Shown here one piece after another: positions 49,316 through 60,197 of a DNA stretch of 64,000 nucleotides (position 1 is the stretch's first letter; each line of letters starts with the position of its first letter). The notes under the pieces were generated by a model that worked only from the letters and a program-made list of their open reading frames with translations, had not been told where the DNA came from and did not search any database. This DNA comes from Dallia pectoralis (taxonomy: Eukaryota; Chordata; Actinopteri; Esociformes; Umbridae): contig CM055730.1 of assembly GCA_029465975.1 (NCBI GenBank), forward strand, positions 17,713,918 to 17,777,917. Reading direction: 5' to 3'. A program made the position numbers and the translations under genes.

Positions 49316-49322
49316 TGCTGAC
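49316..49322 (+). promoter_or_regulatory. Candidate Maf response half-site
   Basis: 'tgctgac' matches the core half-site of a Maf recognition element (TGCTGAC...). It lies 52 bp upstream of the TATA-like box of the crystallin gene. L-Maf/c-Maf sites close to the promoter are an established feature of vertebrate lens crystallin genes. A 7-base match is weak on its own. Confidence 0.4.
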
Positions 49323-49373
49323 TTGGTTGTTCAACTAATTTTAATAACAATGCCATGTCCATTCCCCACACAC

Positions 49374-49380
49374 ATAAAAG
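49374..49380 (+). promoter_or_regulatory. TATA-like box of gamma-crystallin gene
   Basis: 'ataaaag' lies 45 bp upstream of the crystallin ATG, leaving a very short 5' leader, as is usual for gamma-crystallin genes. Confidence 0.6.
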
Positions 49381-49424
49381 GCTACGGGAACTGGACAAGT
49401 CTGTCCTGTTGACCCTCAGTCATA

Positions 49425-50541
49425 ATGGGTAAGGTAAGCAGAACATGTCAATTACTTAACATGAACAAGCAGACAGGCTTAACTATCGGCAATCCAGTTT
49501 ATTTTTAGGCATACTACAGTGTTGGGTTTTCAATCATGGATGTGGTATGAATTAAGGAAATTCTAGTCAGGTATTTTGTTTTGCAAGCACTGAACATTGC
49601 GAAGTAAATGTTGTGTTTTTAGTAAATGCTAATTTCTATTTGAACGTACCAAGCTAGTCAGATTAACATCTAGTGATGTGCTTTTCCCTGTATGTCAATT
49701 AACTTTAGAGCCTCTCTGTTCAGATCATATTCTATGAGGGCAGGAACTTTGAGGGACGCCACTATGAGTGCAGTGCCGATTGCACTGACATGCACTCACA
49801 CTTCTCCAGATGTAACTCCATCCGAGTGGACAACGGATGCTGGGTTGCCTATGAGAAACCAAACTATTCTGGATACCAGTACATGCTGACAAAAGGGAAG
49901 TACCCTGACCATCACCGCTGGGCCGGCTTCAATGACTGCATCCGTTCCTGTCGAATCATTCCAGCTGTGAGAAATGACTTTATCACAACAGCATGATGCC
50001 AAAGAGAGCAGAATGGTTGTTATCCCCTCAACACGGATGTAGGCAATTCAAAACAAACCGTTACTCAGGAATCCGTTAGGATAAACGCCCTGCTAATTGA
50101 AGCAATAAAAACCGCTTGGTCAGGTTCAGATTCCCGTAAGCTTACATCATCCGTCTCGAATGACTAAACGTTGGACATAACAGTTATAAAAATCGGTTGG
50201 TAATATTCATGCAAAGTTTTTATCTGAAGTGAATCCATTGTATCCTTTCGCAGTACAACGGAAACTACAGGATGAAGATCTTCGAGAGACCGGACTTCGG
50301 GGGCAAAATGATGGAGCTGAGCGACGACTGTCCCAACCTCCAGGACTGCTTCCACTTGAGGGACATCTCATCCTGCAACGTCATAGAGGGTTACTGGATC
50401 CTCCACGAGCATCTCCACTACAGGGGCCGTCAGTATGTCCTCCGCCCCGGTGAATACAATAAGCACGGTGACTGGGGCAGCACAAGCTCTAATATTGGCT
50501 CAGTACGCCGGGTCACTGAGGTAAAGCCAGCCAACCAATAA
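49425..50541 (+). CDS. Gamma-crystallin (fish gamma M/S type), complete
   Basis: Lens structural protein of the beta/gamma family. Three exons: 49425-49433 (Met-Gly-Lys), 49724-49966 and 50254-50541, with GTAAGC and GTGAGA donors and CAG acceptors, total 179 residues. The layout is the classic gamma-crystallin one: a nine-base first exon, then one exon per two-motif domain (243 nt for domain 1). Greek-key signatures are clear: IIFYEGRNFEGRHYEC, WVAYEKPNYSGYQY, MKIFERPDFGGKMMEL and WILHEHLHYRGRQYVLRPGE. The four buried tryptophans expected in gamma-crystallins are present at 43, 69, 132 and 158. Methionine is not as enriched as in typical fish gamma-M proteins, so it may be a gamma-S or MX-type member; I leave the symbol open. 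Confidence 0.95.
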
Positions 50542-50542
50542 A
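50537..50542 (+). terminator. Poly(A) signal overlapping crystallin stop codon (candidate)
   Basis: AATAAA is formed by the last sense codon (CAA), the stop TAA and the next A. If used, the 3' UTR would be only about 15-30 nt. Mammalian gamma-crystallin genes also have very short 3' UTRs. A second AATAAA lies at 51120-51125. Confidence 0.4.
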
Positions 50543-51119
50543 GATGGAGTCGTTCTGTACATCTTCCTCTAACCAAAGCTAGAGATCTTTCTGGATTTCT
50601 CTAACAGCCAATATAGGTCCAAATGCCCTTCTGTACAAGGATGACAACCCGAGTCAATCAGAAAATATATTGAGTTCATGGAGACTGTACTTGAGTATTT
50701 GAACACATTAATGAGAATATTTTGTAGTTACACAAAGAGCACAAAGGAATGCATGCAGGCAGAAGGATATTCATTTTCATTGAACGGTAAATCTGTGGAA
50801 TGCAGGTAGATTAATTTCTATTACTAATACAGTATGTAAAGGGAAAGAAAGTTGCGATTGATTTCTATAACTGAGGATCCTGCTGAAATTGTCGTGGCAT
50901 TCTTACATTTGTCTGACCAAAATCAAAAATCTGAACATACATGTCAAAGGCAAAGCAACTTTGTTCTATTATCAATGTAGCACGATTTTAGAATTAAATG
51001 AAATATTATCAGTTTATGTTTGAAGTGTATGGCAATACAATGTTGGTGTTTTTATGTTAATTAACATAAAGCAATCAGATTGTAGTAACGACAATCGTTA
51101 TTTATAAAATAAGCAACCA

Positions 51120-51125
51120 AATAAA
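51120..51125 (+). terminator. Downstream candidate poly(A) signal, crystallin gene
   Basis: AATAAA on the plus strand, 579 bp after the crystallin stop codon and only 90 bp before the convergent signal of aldh18a1. Confidence 0.35.
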
Positions 51126-51214
51126 ACCTTTAAATTATATTATCCAAAATATGTGTTTTTCTATTGAATGTGAAAGAAGAATAAGAAATACATCAAGTAC
51201 AGAACTATACATCA

Positions 51215-51220
51215 TTTATT
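51215..51220 (-). terminator. aldh18a1: Candidate poly(A) signal of aldh18a1
   Basis: 'tttatt' on the plus strand is AATAAA on the minus strand, 675 bp downstream of the aldh18a1 stop codon. It would give a moderate 3' UTR that ends just before the crystallin gene's 3' region. Confidence 0.5.
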
Positions 51221-51894
51221 ACGCATCTGTGGCAAGACGAAGGCAACAGCAAACTGGTCGGTCGAACACGTGGCCATAAACACCAACAAGAGAAAAATTT
51301 ATATTTAAAAAAAATAAAGGCCAGCTACCAATCATGATTTTAAATAATTTAACCATGTACAAATGCATTAGTGGAGAGGGGGCAAGTTAGACCAAACATT
51401 GAACCACCTTGGAGTCACTTTAAAAAAGGGAAAATGCTGTAGAGACCTTGTGCATAACCAATAGGGATACAGCGAAAGATATTTGTCACATACGCATGAT
51501 TCCCTCTTGTCTGCAGGACTTTATATCTTATTATAATCCAAGTAGTTTGAGTCCTTAATGCTGACTGTGGAGGAGCTATGCAATATCAGACTGGAGCAAA
51601 TCAATATGTTTGTATGTTTTGCTTTGGTACTAGTATATGGTCAATATCACACCTAAGACCTATTTTCAGGCAACCGCATTTTGACATTTCTCCTGACCAC
51701 CTCTTCACAACTATGGCAGAGAATGACGTAATGCTCTGATGCTGTAGCTGGAGAACACGTGGTTGGTTGACCACCACAGTCACATTGATCCACAGACATG
51801 GTTGCAGTTAAAATGCTACTGTTGAAAAATACGCCTGGGACACCTTTTCACAACAGGTGCTGTATGTCCGTGTTCTGTAACTGAGAGTGCTGAC

Positions 51895-54800
51895 TTAGCT
51901 GGGGATCCTGTGTGGAACTGGGATGTTCTCATGAAGGTACTTCATGCTGCCTGACTCAGAGAAGTCTGCCACAGTGTGGCCCTCCCCGCGGAGGACCCAT
52001 TTAGTCGTCAGCAGCCCCTCCAAACCCACGGGGCCCCGGGCGTGGATCCGGGCTGTGCTGATGCCAACCTCCGCACCTGCAACACCCCAAAAGATTAAGA
52101 ATAAATTAACCAGTTAGTATACATGTAATAAATACATGACACAATGGTTTAGAATAAATTAACCAGTTAGTGTACATGTAATAAATACATGACACAATGG
52201 TTTAGAATAAATTAACCAGTTAGTATACATGCAATAAATACATGACACAATGGTTTAGAATAAATTAACCAGTTAGTGTACATGTAATAAATACATGACA
52301 CAATGGTTTAGAATAAATTAACCAGTTAGTATACATGCAATAAATACATGACACAATGGTTTAGAATAAATTAACCAGTTAGTATACATGCAATAAATAC
52401 ATGACACAATGGTTTAGAATAAATTAACCAGTTAGTATACATGCAATAAATACATGACACAATGGTTTAGAATAAATTAACCAGTTAGTATACATGCAAT
52501 AAATACATGACACAATGGTTTAGAATAAATTAACCAGTTAGTGTACATGTTATAAATACAATGCACAATGGTTTAGAACTAATTAACCAGTTAGTATAAA
52601 TGTTATAAATACATGACACAATGGTTTAGAACTAATTAACCAGTTAGTATACATGTTATAAATACATGACACAATGGTTTAGAACTAATTAACCAGTTAG
52701 TATACATGTTATAAATACATGACACAATGGTTTAGAACTAATTAACCAGTTAGTATACATGCAATAAATACATGACACAATGAATGTAGAATCCTGCCAC
52801 TAAAGCTTATAAGACCGAGTTTTAAACAAGGTCACAACTTCCCCTATTCCCTCACTGAACAGGACTGTAGTAGCACTAGCTAGTCCATGGGGGGTCTCTG
52901 TGAGTGTAAAAATCGAACATTAGGAGACTACAAATCAATGCAGACTGGAGTGAATGTTTGTGCAAGCCTAATACTGTTATGTTTCACCCACCAAGACCAA
53001 ATCTGTATCCGTCAGCAAAGCGTGAGCTAGCATTCCAGAAGACACAGGCACTGTCCACCTGCTGCATAAACTGTTCCGCTGTTTCCTCTGTGAAGAAAAT
53101 AAACATAATATATCGAAATATCAATGTATCATTCTAGCAAGTAGTTACTCATTTTTGTACACTGACTGAATGTCTTTGGGAACCTAGGTCTGTTAAAAAA
53201 TTACCCAATATGTGTTCTGTGTTCTGCATAAAGATCCAAAATGAGGTAAAAACAGACAAAAAGATGTGTATGTCTAGGTTAAGGCAGGCTTGGTTTTCTC
53301 TGTGTGTGTGTGTGTGTGTGTGTGACATTTGCTCACCGTTTTCAGTAACAATAACGTCAGTGTGGGAGCTGCCGTATTTGTGGATGTGCTCTATGGCCTC
53401 CTGCATGCTGTCCACCACCTCGATGCAACATTCCAGGTCCCCGTACTCAGTCCTCAGAGACTTGACCTCAGAGGGGCTAAAGGTCAAGTAGGAGGCAAAC
53501 CGGGGGCCGGCATGAATCTTAACCTGTTAAAAGATGCAAGACGACAGATGTCTAATGAGGACTAGATTGGATTGTAAATGTTGTTCTATTTGAAACCCAA
53601 GGTCCAGTTAACTTCAAAGGAATCTGTGCACAGGTCAACATTAGCGTAGTTGTTTTTGTCGTGTACGTCTTAAAAACATCTACCCTCGTCCACAAGTCGT
53701 TGGGAAATGTCAGTCTAAAACGGGGACCAGAATAGTAAAAGTGGGAGTGACCTTACTGAGGAAACTAGTGGTTGCTTCAATTTCATCCAGTCACAGGTCT
53801 GTAAGGAGCGGCTCTTTGATAGGTTTAAAAACGTGGTTGGTTGGTTAGACCAATTATGCAACTGCCTCTGAAGTTTCTTCGAACGTTTTGAGCAACTAGT
53901 TTAACAGGTTGGTCCACAAGACCTGACAGAATCATACCGACCTGGTAAAATAATGGAAATCAAAATAGATCTCACCTGTTCCACTCTAAGCATGTCTATG
54001 ATCTGGTCAAACATAGGAGTTCTCAGCAGGTCTCTGTGGATTAGTAAGGTCTCCATGGCGTTGCAGGCCGCAGGGTAGTCACATTTAGAGTCTTTGACTG
54101 TAGAGGGAAGCTTCATTTGTCAGACGTTCAACTTAAAGGAGTGTAGGATTCAGTTAAACAGAGGCACTAGATCAGTCGTCTCAACTTTTCAATTATAAAG
54201 AAAATTGGTGCCTTTTCAAAATCGGTTCAGTCTAACTCAATGAATAAACCACTCGTTTTTGCCATTAACCTTTAAAGACAAAACAGAACATCTACTGTTC
54301 TTCTAGCAAAAAGAGAAATTTCTCAAAAAGTCAAACCTAACACTAATTCATCTTAAAGTAACCTTGATTAAATCAGTTGGGCGCATGTGGTGTCTAATAC
54401 TTTTCCTATTAGTTATAAACATTTAGCACTATTTAAACTCAGAATTGTTTCACAAGGAATCAATAGCAACCTGTAGCTTGCAATAAACATGTCGGAGTTC
54501 TCTGCTCTAGTTGCAAGTACTGACAGTTAATGACATACACAGAATCCCTTTTAAACATTTGGGGGAAACAAAACTTTGCTCAAGAAAACAATGTAGACTT
54601 ATTACTGATATCGATGGCCTTTTCGATGCAAGCCTCGGAGTCGACGTAGACGTGGCAGATTCCCTCACTGTGTCCCAACACAGGAATGCCCTTGGCCGCC
54701 CTCTGGATCTCTCGGACCAGTTGTGATGAACCTCGAGGGATGATCAGGTCTATCATCTTATCCAGCCTGCACAGGTCCTCTACCTCCTCGCGTGTGCTCA

Positions 54801-57800
54801 CCTGTCACAGACCAGGACATTAGCATGCTGTGGTGCTCTGCTGCTAAATCTAATTATAGGCCTATAAACAGAAACAGACAGTGTGGTTCTGGTCTTTTGA
54901 AAAATCATGTCAGTGCTAACAGAGACAAAAACATAAAAGAAAGTCTGCTGTAACAGCTTATAATACAAATGTGTGGAACAAGTAATATAATTGCGCTGCC
55001 CGTGTAAACGGCATGCGTGACAGGACAATTCCATTTCCAAATGTTAAATCTGCCCAGAAACGTTTTGAATGGTTCCTAAAATGACTAAATTGAAACGGCG
55101 CACAGCCTGACCTAAAAGAGTACCATTGTTCACCACACATAAATACTTCCTGGAATGTGGAACCACTATTGTCTTAATGGTAGGGCACACTTCTGCCTCA
55201 GATGACCCATTGATACTGGTCAGGCACTCACCAGCTGGACAGCGTCTTTCACTCCGTGCATAGAGAGGGCCTCCTGGGTCAGTTGATGCAGGATACGGTT
55301 GGTGTTGGCCGCCTCTTTGCCCCCCTTTAGCAACAGAGAGTTCCCGCTGGCAATGGCCAGAGCCGACACCTGTAGTACACACCAGTTCAAGTCCACACGG
55401 CACTTCAGTCACACGACATCACAATAGGCATAAGCATTAGTGACACCATCGTGTTTCTGAAAAGAACAGAGACAGTGGGACCTCATCCCAAATCGAACCC
55501 TAACCCATCGTTGGTAAATTCGAAAGAATCACTTGGCATTTTTGTAATTGCTTTCATCGGATCAATCCCTTCAAATCTCAAGTGCATAATAAATAATGTT
55601 CAAATCAAAAGTTTAATTGCAGTCCTATTCATATTTGTGTCTACCATTTAGTTGATTGTGCTAACCTGCGCTCCTAGTTCTTAATCAATCCCTTAATAAA
55701 AGCATTATTATAATAAGAGGAAGTTGCCTACATGGGCATTTGGCCCATGGATGAGCCATGGATGAGCCTCTGGGTTCTGCAGCGTGCAAACTGACCTGAG
55801 GAAGGCAGTCAGGCCTGGACTCGAAGATGACCAGCAGGACCCCGATGGGCACAGTGATCTGCTCCAGCTCCAGGTTGTTTGCCACCCTGGTCCTGCGAAG
55901 AACCTGGCCCACGCTGTACCTGGACGATATGGCGATCTGACGCAGGCCAATAGCCAGGCTGTTCAGCTTCGACGACGACAGAGTCAACCTCGCCAGCAGT
56001 GGTTGGGAGAGACGGCCTGTGGGGAAATCCCACCAATATTAGTAAAGCAAACCAAAAGCAGGCTTATTTGATGCAGCAATAAAAACTATATATATATATA
56101 TATTTGGTGTGATTCTAACGCCTGGGCCGATCGTGCGCAAGCACCTGATGAAGCTTCCAAGTCTCTCTTGTTGGCACTGAGGATCTCCTCCTTCTTCTCT
56201 GTAAGCAAGTCAGCCAGACGACAGATGATCTCACCTCTCTGGTGAATGGATACAGGCATGAGGCTCACTTGACTTCATGAGTCAGGAGTCATGTTTTATT
56301 CACTTGTGGCGGTGCTGTTGGAAACTCTCACCTCGTCTGGGAGAAGATTGGCCAGAACCCTGCCCGCCTGCCTGGCCATATCTGTCTGCTGCTCCACAGT
56401 GGGACCTGTAGGTTTCACACAATCACCAGAACATAAACCAGAGTTCTGCATCTCACAGTTTTAAATAATGTATGCATGCTGTACACTTTCAGAGCCATTG
56501 TCTACATTTTAGAGATGAAAAATGACCTATTTGTACATTATTATAAACACTAGACACGATAAGGAACTTAATAAAGATCTTATATTGTATACAGTTATTA
56601 ATTGTTGATTTGTGAGTATTACTGTTGCAGGGACTCGCTGACTCACCGGCAGGCTTGACCTCAGAGAAGAAGGTGCCCAGTTTCTTCCCCTCTACGATGT
56701 CAGTGATGACGTGACCTGTGACCTTCGGGTCGGTGCCGTTGGCAATAACGACCGACGTGCCACCCTGAAGGGCCCACAGGGCAGACATCACCTGGGAGGG
56801 TAAACAATGTACTGATAAAATAATGAAACATTTATCCATTACAGACAGAAGCCTGTTTCCCCTCTTGGGTTCATCCATTCAGAGGATTTGCTGAACATAT
56901 TTGAGTTCGTAAAGGCCAACCGCACTATTTTAACACCAATGAGATATGTAACTAAAACCTCTTTAAACTAGGGGCGGATTGATGGCTGCTAACCTTTGCT
57001 TCCATGCCGCCAATGCCCACTTTAGACTTGGATCCATATCTGATAGATTGCTGGTCGCCGGGGTAGAAGATGTCAATGAGTTTGGCGTCATCCGTTCCTG
57101 GTGGGCTGTCATACAGTCCTGTGGGACACCACATGGTCAATGTAGAAGCATTTCATTTTAGCTAAGCGTTGATGAACCAAAACATGACACACCTTCAACA
57201 TCGGACAATGCAATAAGCAGGTCTGCTTTCATTTCAACAGCCAGTCTTGCAGCCAAGCTGTCGTTATCTTTGATGTGTATTACCTGAAATTAAATGTAAA
57301 ACAGAAATACTTTTTGTAAATGTATAACAGCATGACATCATACGATACTCACGCAAATTAAATAAAAAGGTTTAATCAGATCTATTGTGAAATATATTTG
57401 AATTATGAGTGGAAAAAGTAAATGAAAAAAAATACATCCATGATGTTTAGTAAAACGCTTACGGCAATCCAAAACGACCACACGAGACAACACTACGCAT
57501 TCCCAGCATGCCCTTCACAAAGTACCCACATTTACCCCCTGCAGGTCACTGTTGGGGACAGGGGGGGGAACCACTGCGTCATTGGTGTTGATGATGGGCA
57601 CGATGTTCATGCGAAGCAGCTCGTGCAGAGTGCTGTTCAGGTTCCGTCGCTTCTGCTCGTCGTGGAAGTCCAGGTTAGTCACCAGAATCTGTTGAACGAG
57701 CAAAACGCCAGTGTTAAAGGGGTTTAGCATAGCCCTACAGACATATTAATTAATAAAATCGCTGCAAATAAGCGCTCTTCAAAAATGCTAAGAGAAATAG

Positions 57801-58972
57801 GTCCTTACAACATCAAGAAATGACACGTCTATTACCAGAGAAATACACTTAATAGCACTAGTGCATGTACCTGGGCAGTGCAGGTGCTGTACTGGGTGAA
57901 CATCGCTTCATACAAAGCCATCAACCCACTCTGCCCAGCCGCCGCACACGCCCGGGCCTCCAGAACCGGAAGAGACTGAAACCCACACAGAGAAGCTCTT
58001 AGCATGGTCTGAAACCTTACTGAGGGATGTGAACCGCGGGTGCGTCATCCACTGACAAGACATCAGTCATTAGATGGCGTTGTGGCCAAGTGCTGTTAAT
58101 CACCATTTCTTTAAGTTGGTTCTGTCCAGAATGCAAGGCTTGTCTGACGCTCTGAGAAAGCAGGATCTCGTGTCTCAGTCTCTGCCTCCCGAAAGCTACT
58201 GCCCCACTGGTTACAATCATCATCTCCCTGCCTTGGTTCTGCAGCACAGCCACCTGAGGAGAAACCCATATAATAAGCACTAACACGTGTCTTTCAACAA
58301 CTCTCCATGTAAAAGATCCACTGAATGTTAAAGTTCAGTAAAAGTTAGTTTTTAAAATGTCAAATATTACATGGCCATAACATTATGTGCAGATTCTACT
58401 TAGTGGTCCAAAGTGAGTATTACCAATAAATATGCTGCCGACAGGGTCGTGACCTCACCTGCTCCACAATAGAGGCAAGGCGACCGAGGGCCAAACCACA
58501 CTCGTCTCCTCGGGTGACCACAGCACTGCCCAGCTTCACCACAATACGCTTGGCTTGTCGCAGCTCGCTGCGGTGCGCTGCAGACTTCCCAAGAGAATGG
58601 GCGACAGGGACTGCAACCAATAACACGAGCAATCCTTCAAAAAGGCGGACTTTACCTAGCAATGCAGATTCTGAGACGAAAACACACGTAAACACCCATC
58701 CAAAGCTAAGTACAATAGATTTACAGGAACAATAAAGGGTTGCAAGTGCCTTGCTCAGGGGAACAACATTTTATTTATCATTCAAGCACACAGTCGTATC
58801 CAGAGCACTTTACAGGTACTTATACTTGGCTTAGGACATTGCACTGGTGATGCTTGAGCAGACAGGAGTAATAGAGGTACTTACACTTGGATTGGGACAT
58901 TGCCCTGGTGATGCATGGGCAGATATGTGTCCTTGTTTTTAGATGCGAGCACAGAGCCAGCCTTCGCAACAT
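51895..58972 (-). CDS. aldh18a1: Delta-1-pyrroline-5-carboxylate synthase, complete
   Basis: Bifunctional mitochondrial enzyme: an N-terminal glutamate 5-kinase and a C-terminal gamma-glutamyl-phosphate reductase convert glutamate to pyrroline-5-carboxylate for proline, ornithine and arginine synthesis. Seventeen coding exons: 58885-58972, 58459-58610, 58104-58253, 57871-57975, 57530-57688, 57193-57283, 56994-57118, 56647-56791, 56332-56405, 56145-56238, 55796-56016, 55232-55369, 54606-54801, 53976-54097, 53337-53523, 52992-53087, 51895-52076. They sum to 2325 nt (774 residues plus stop), with phases consistent at every junction; human is 795. Kinase motifs: RIVVKLGSAVVTRGD (about 51-65), MMIVTSGAVAFG. 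Reductase: catalytic Cys591 in YPAACNAMETLL, and VPIGVLLVIFESRPD. Residue numbers run 21 behind human, the N-terminal targeting region being shorter. The start MLRRLALCSHLKTR is Arg-rich, as a mitochondrial presequence should be. Regulated by alternative donors at exon 5. Confidence 0.97.
52098..52785. repeat. 53-bp minisatellite in last aldh18a1 intron
   Basis: About 13 tandem AT-rich copies containing 'aattaaccagttagtataca' and 'aaatacatgacacaatggtt'. Sub-variants ('catgcaataa', 'catgtaataa', 'catgttataa'; 'agaataaatt' against 'agaactaatt') are clustered left to right, showing local duplication. It starts about 20 bp beyond the acceptor of the last exon. Confidence 0.95.
53300..53324. repeat. 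(TG)n microsatellite in aldh18a1 intron
   Basis: TG run of about 25 bp close to the donor of the exon ending at 53337. Confidence 0.9.
57524..57541 (-). promoter_or_regulatory. aldh18a1: Tandem splice donors of aldh18a1 exon 5 (Val-Asn switch)
   Basis: After ...Asp-Leu-Gln-Gly the minus strand reads 'ggg gtaaat gtgggt'. A donor at GTAAAT (exon end 57536) gives the short form; the donor GTGGGT six bases on (exon end 57530) adds Val217-Asn218. Both keep phase 0 into the next exon (VIHIKDND). Mammalian P5CS has the same two-residue difference, with the short form sensitive to ornithine inhibition and the long form not. Confidence 0.8.
58742..58817 (+). mobile_element. SINE-like remnant in aldh18a1 intron 1
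   Basis: 'gtgccttgctcaggggaaca' then 'catttatttatcattcaagc' and 'gtcgtatccagagcacttta' resembles two blocks of a common teleost interspersed repeat ('gtgccttgctcaagggcac' and 'cttatccagagcgacttaca'). Compare 23876-23945. No internal promoter boxes were recognised. Confidence 0.45.
58815..58870 (-). pseudogene. Decayed tandem duplicate of aldh18a1 exon 1 end and donor
   Basis: A ~61-bp offset copy of the 3' part of coding exon 1 with its donor. The real segment (58876-58930) encodes HICPCITRAMSQSK with donor TGTAAGTACC; this copy has an in-frame TAA after MS and TATAAGTACC instead of the donor. It lies in intron 1 between the real exon and the SINE-like remnant. Confidence 0.65.
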
Positions 58973-59753
58973 GGCTCCTTGACTTGAGGACAACTGTGAA
59001 AACAGTATTTTCTCGATAACATATTGACAGTTATAACTAAAATAATGGGAATAATAAAGCTATTATTTAGTAAAAAAGCTCTCAGATTTAGCAAAAAACG
59101 GCGTAATTCGCTGCACCAAATGTTGCCAACTGCATAAACTGTCAGTATTACACTAGTTAAATATCATTCTCAGTAGTAATATACTATAATGGTGTATTTA
59201 TTTACAAAATGCAAATCTCTGGAAGCAGTGACACGTTAAGTCAGGCAGGAATATGTGACGGATCTCGTATAATGAGGCTGACCACTATACGTGCATCAAC
59301 ATGACAGTGTCAAATGAAACTAGCTACAATAGACAATAAAAAAGTAAAAACTTAGTTAGTTAACACATTAGCACTAACAGGTGAGTGCTGCTGTACAGTC
59401 CGGATAAGGTGTAGTAGTGATAAGTGAAACACATCTTAATAGTGATTGGACTGGAGAAGTGTGGGTTAGCACACTAGAGAAACATTCGTCGGCTAACTAA
59501 AGGCTTTAGTAAAGCAGTACAGTAGACTAATATTATTAGTAATAATGTTACAACTGGTTACCTAGCCAGCTAGCTACAGAAGCTAACGTTTCCACGACTG
59601 TCATCACAGTCATGTGGCAGCAGCTAACTAGCGGTAGCATATTGTGTTCATGTGTGGGTAACAAGTTATAGACAATAGCACAATAGCAAACAACATACAT
59701 AAAAACAGAGACACAATAGAGACAATTAGTACCAAAACCGATAACTACCTCAC

Positions 59754-59880
59754 CAAGCAGCGTATAAAAGTCCAATGATGTTCCTGCTACAGCAGAGTTG
59801 ACAAGTGCTGAGCAAAGACACGTCGTTAGACTGCCACATCCACAATCATAACAATACTAGTTTAGGACTGAGCGTATTCA
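59754..59880 (-). other. aldh18a1: Probable non-coding first exon of aldh18a1
   Basis: The start codon exon is preceded by an acceptor (TTTTCACAG at about 58995-59003), so a 5' UTR exon must lie upstream. A good donor, CTTG|GTGAGG, ends a candidate exon at 59754. The human gene likewise has one non-coding exon before 17 coding exons. The 5' end is a guess. Confidence 0.4.
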
Positions 59881-60197
59881 CCAATCAACGTAAGGTCACT
59901 ATAGCACGTTCCTAAATGTCTATCACGTTGACTACGTAAGCAACGTAGACTACGCGGTTGTACACTTGACTAACACTTGCGTCATTCAGTTCCTCCGTAA
60001 CACTAGTAATATCGTACCCGTGTGTCCATTGCATTATAGAGGCAGTGTCACGGAGTCAGTAAAGACATGTTTTACCTGTGGTGGCTCCCTGTGCCAGACT
60101 CATGTCCTGCTACACCACCAGATAAAAGCACGGAGGGAGCACACTGGTGGAGGTGACTGGGGACCCCCTCTCCTTAATTAAAGTACAGGGAGCACAG

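Larger units (their letters stand above)
48703..49424. other. Divergent intergenic region ate1 / crystallin
   Basis: About 720 bp separate the ate1 start codon (minus strand) from the crystallin start codon (plus strand). The ate1 side has no evident TATA box, as expected for a housekeeping gene. The crystallin side has a TATA-like box and a MARE-like half site (listed separately). Confidence 0.6.

Noticed and set aside
59762..59769. 'tataaaag' near the aldh18a1 first exon as a TATA box
   Set aside because: It reads on the plus strand, opposite to aldh18a1, and no plus-strand gene follows it.
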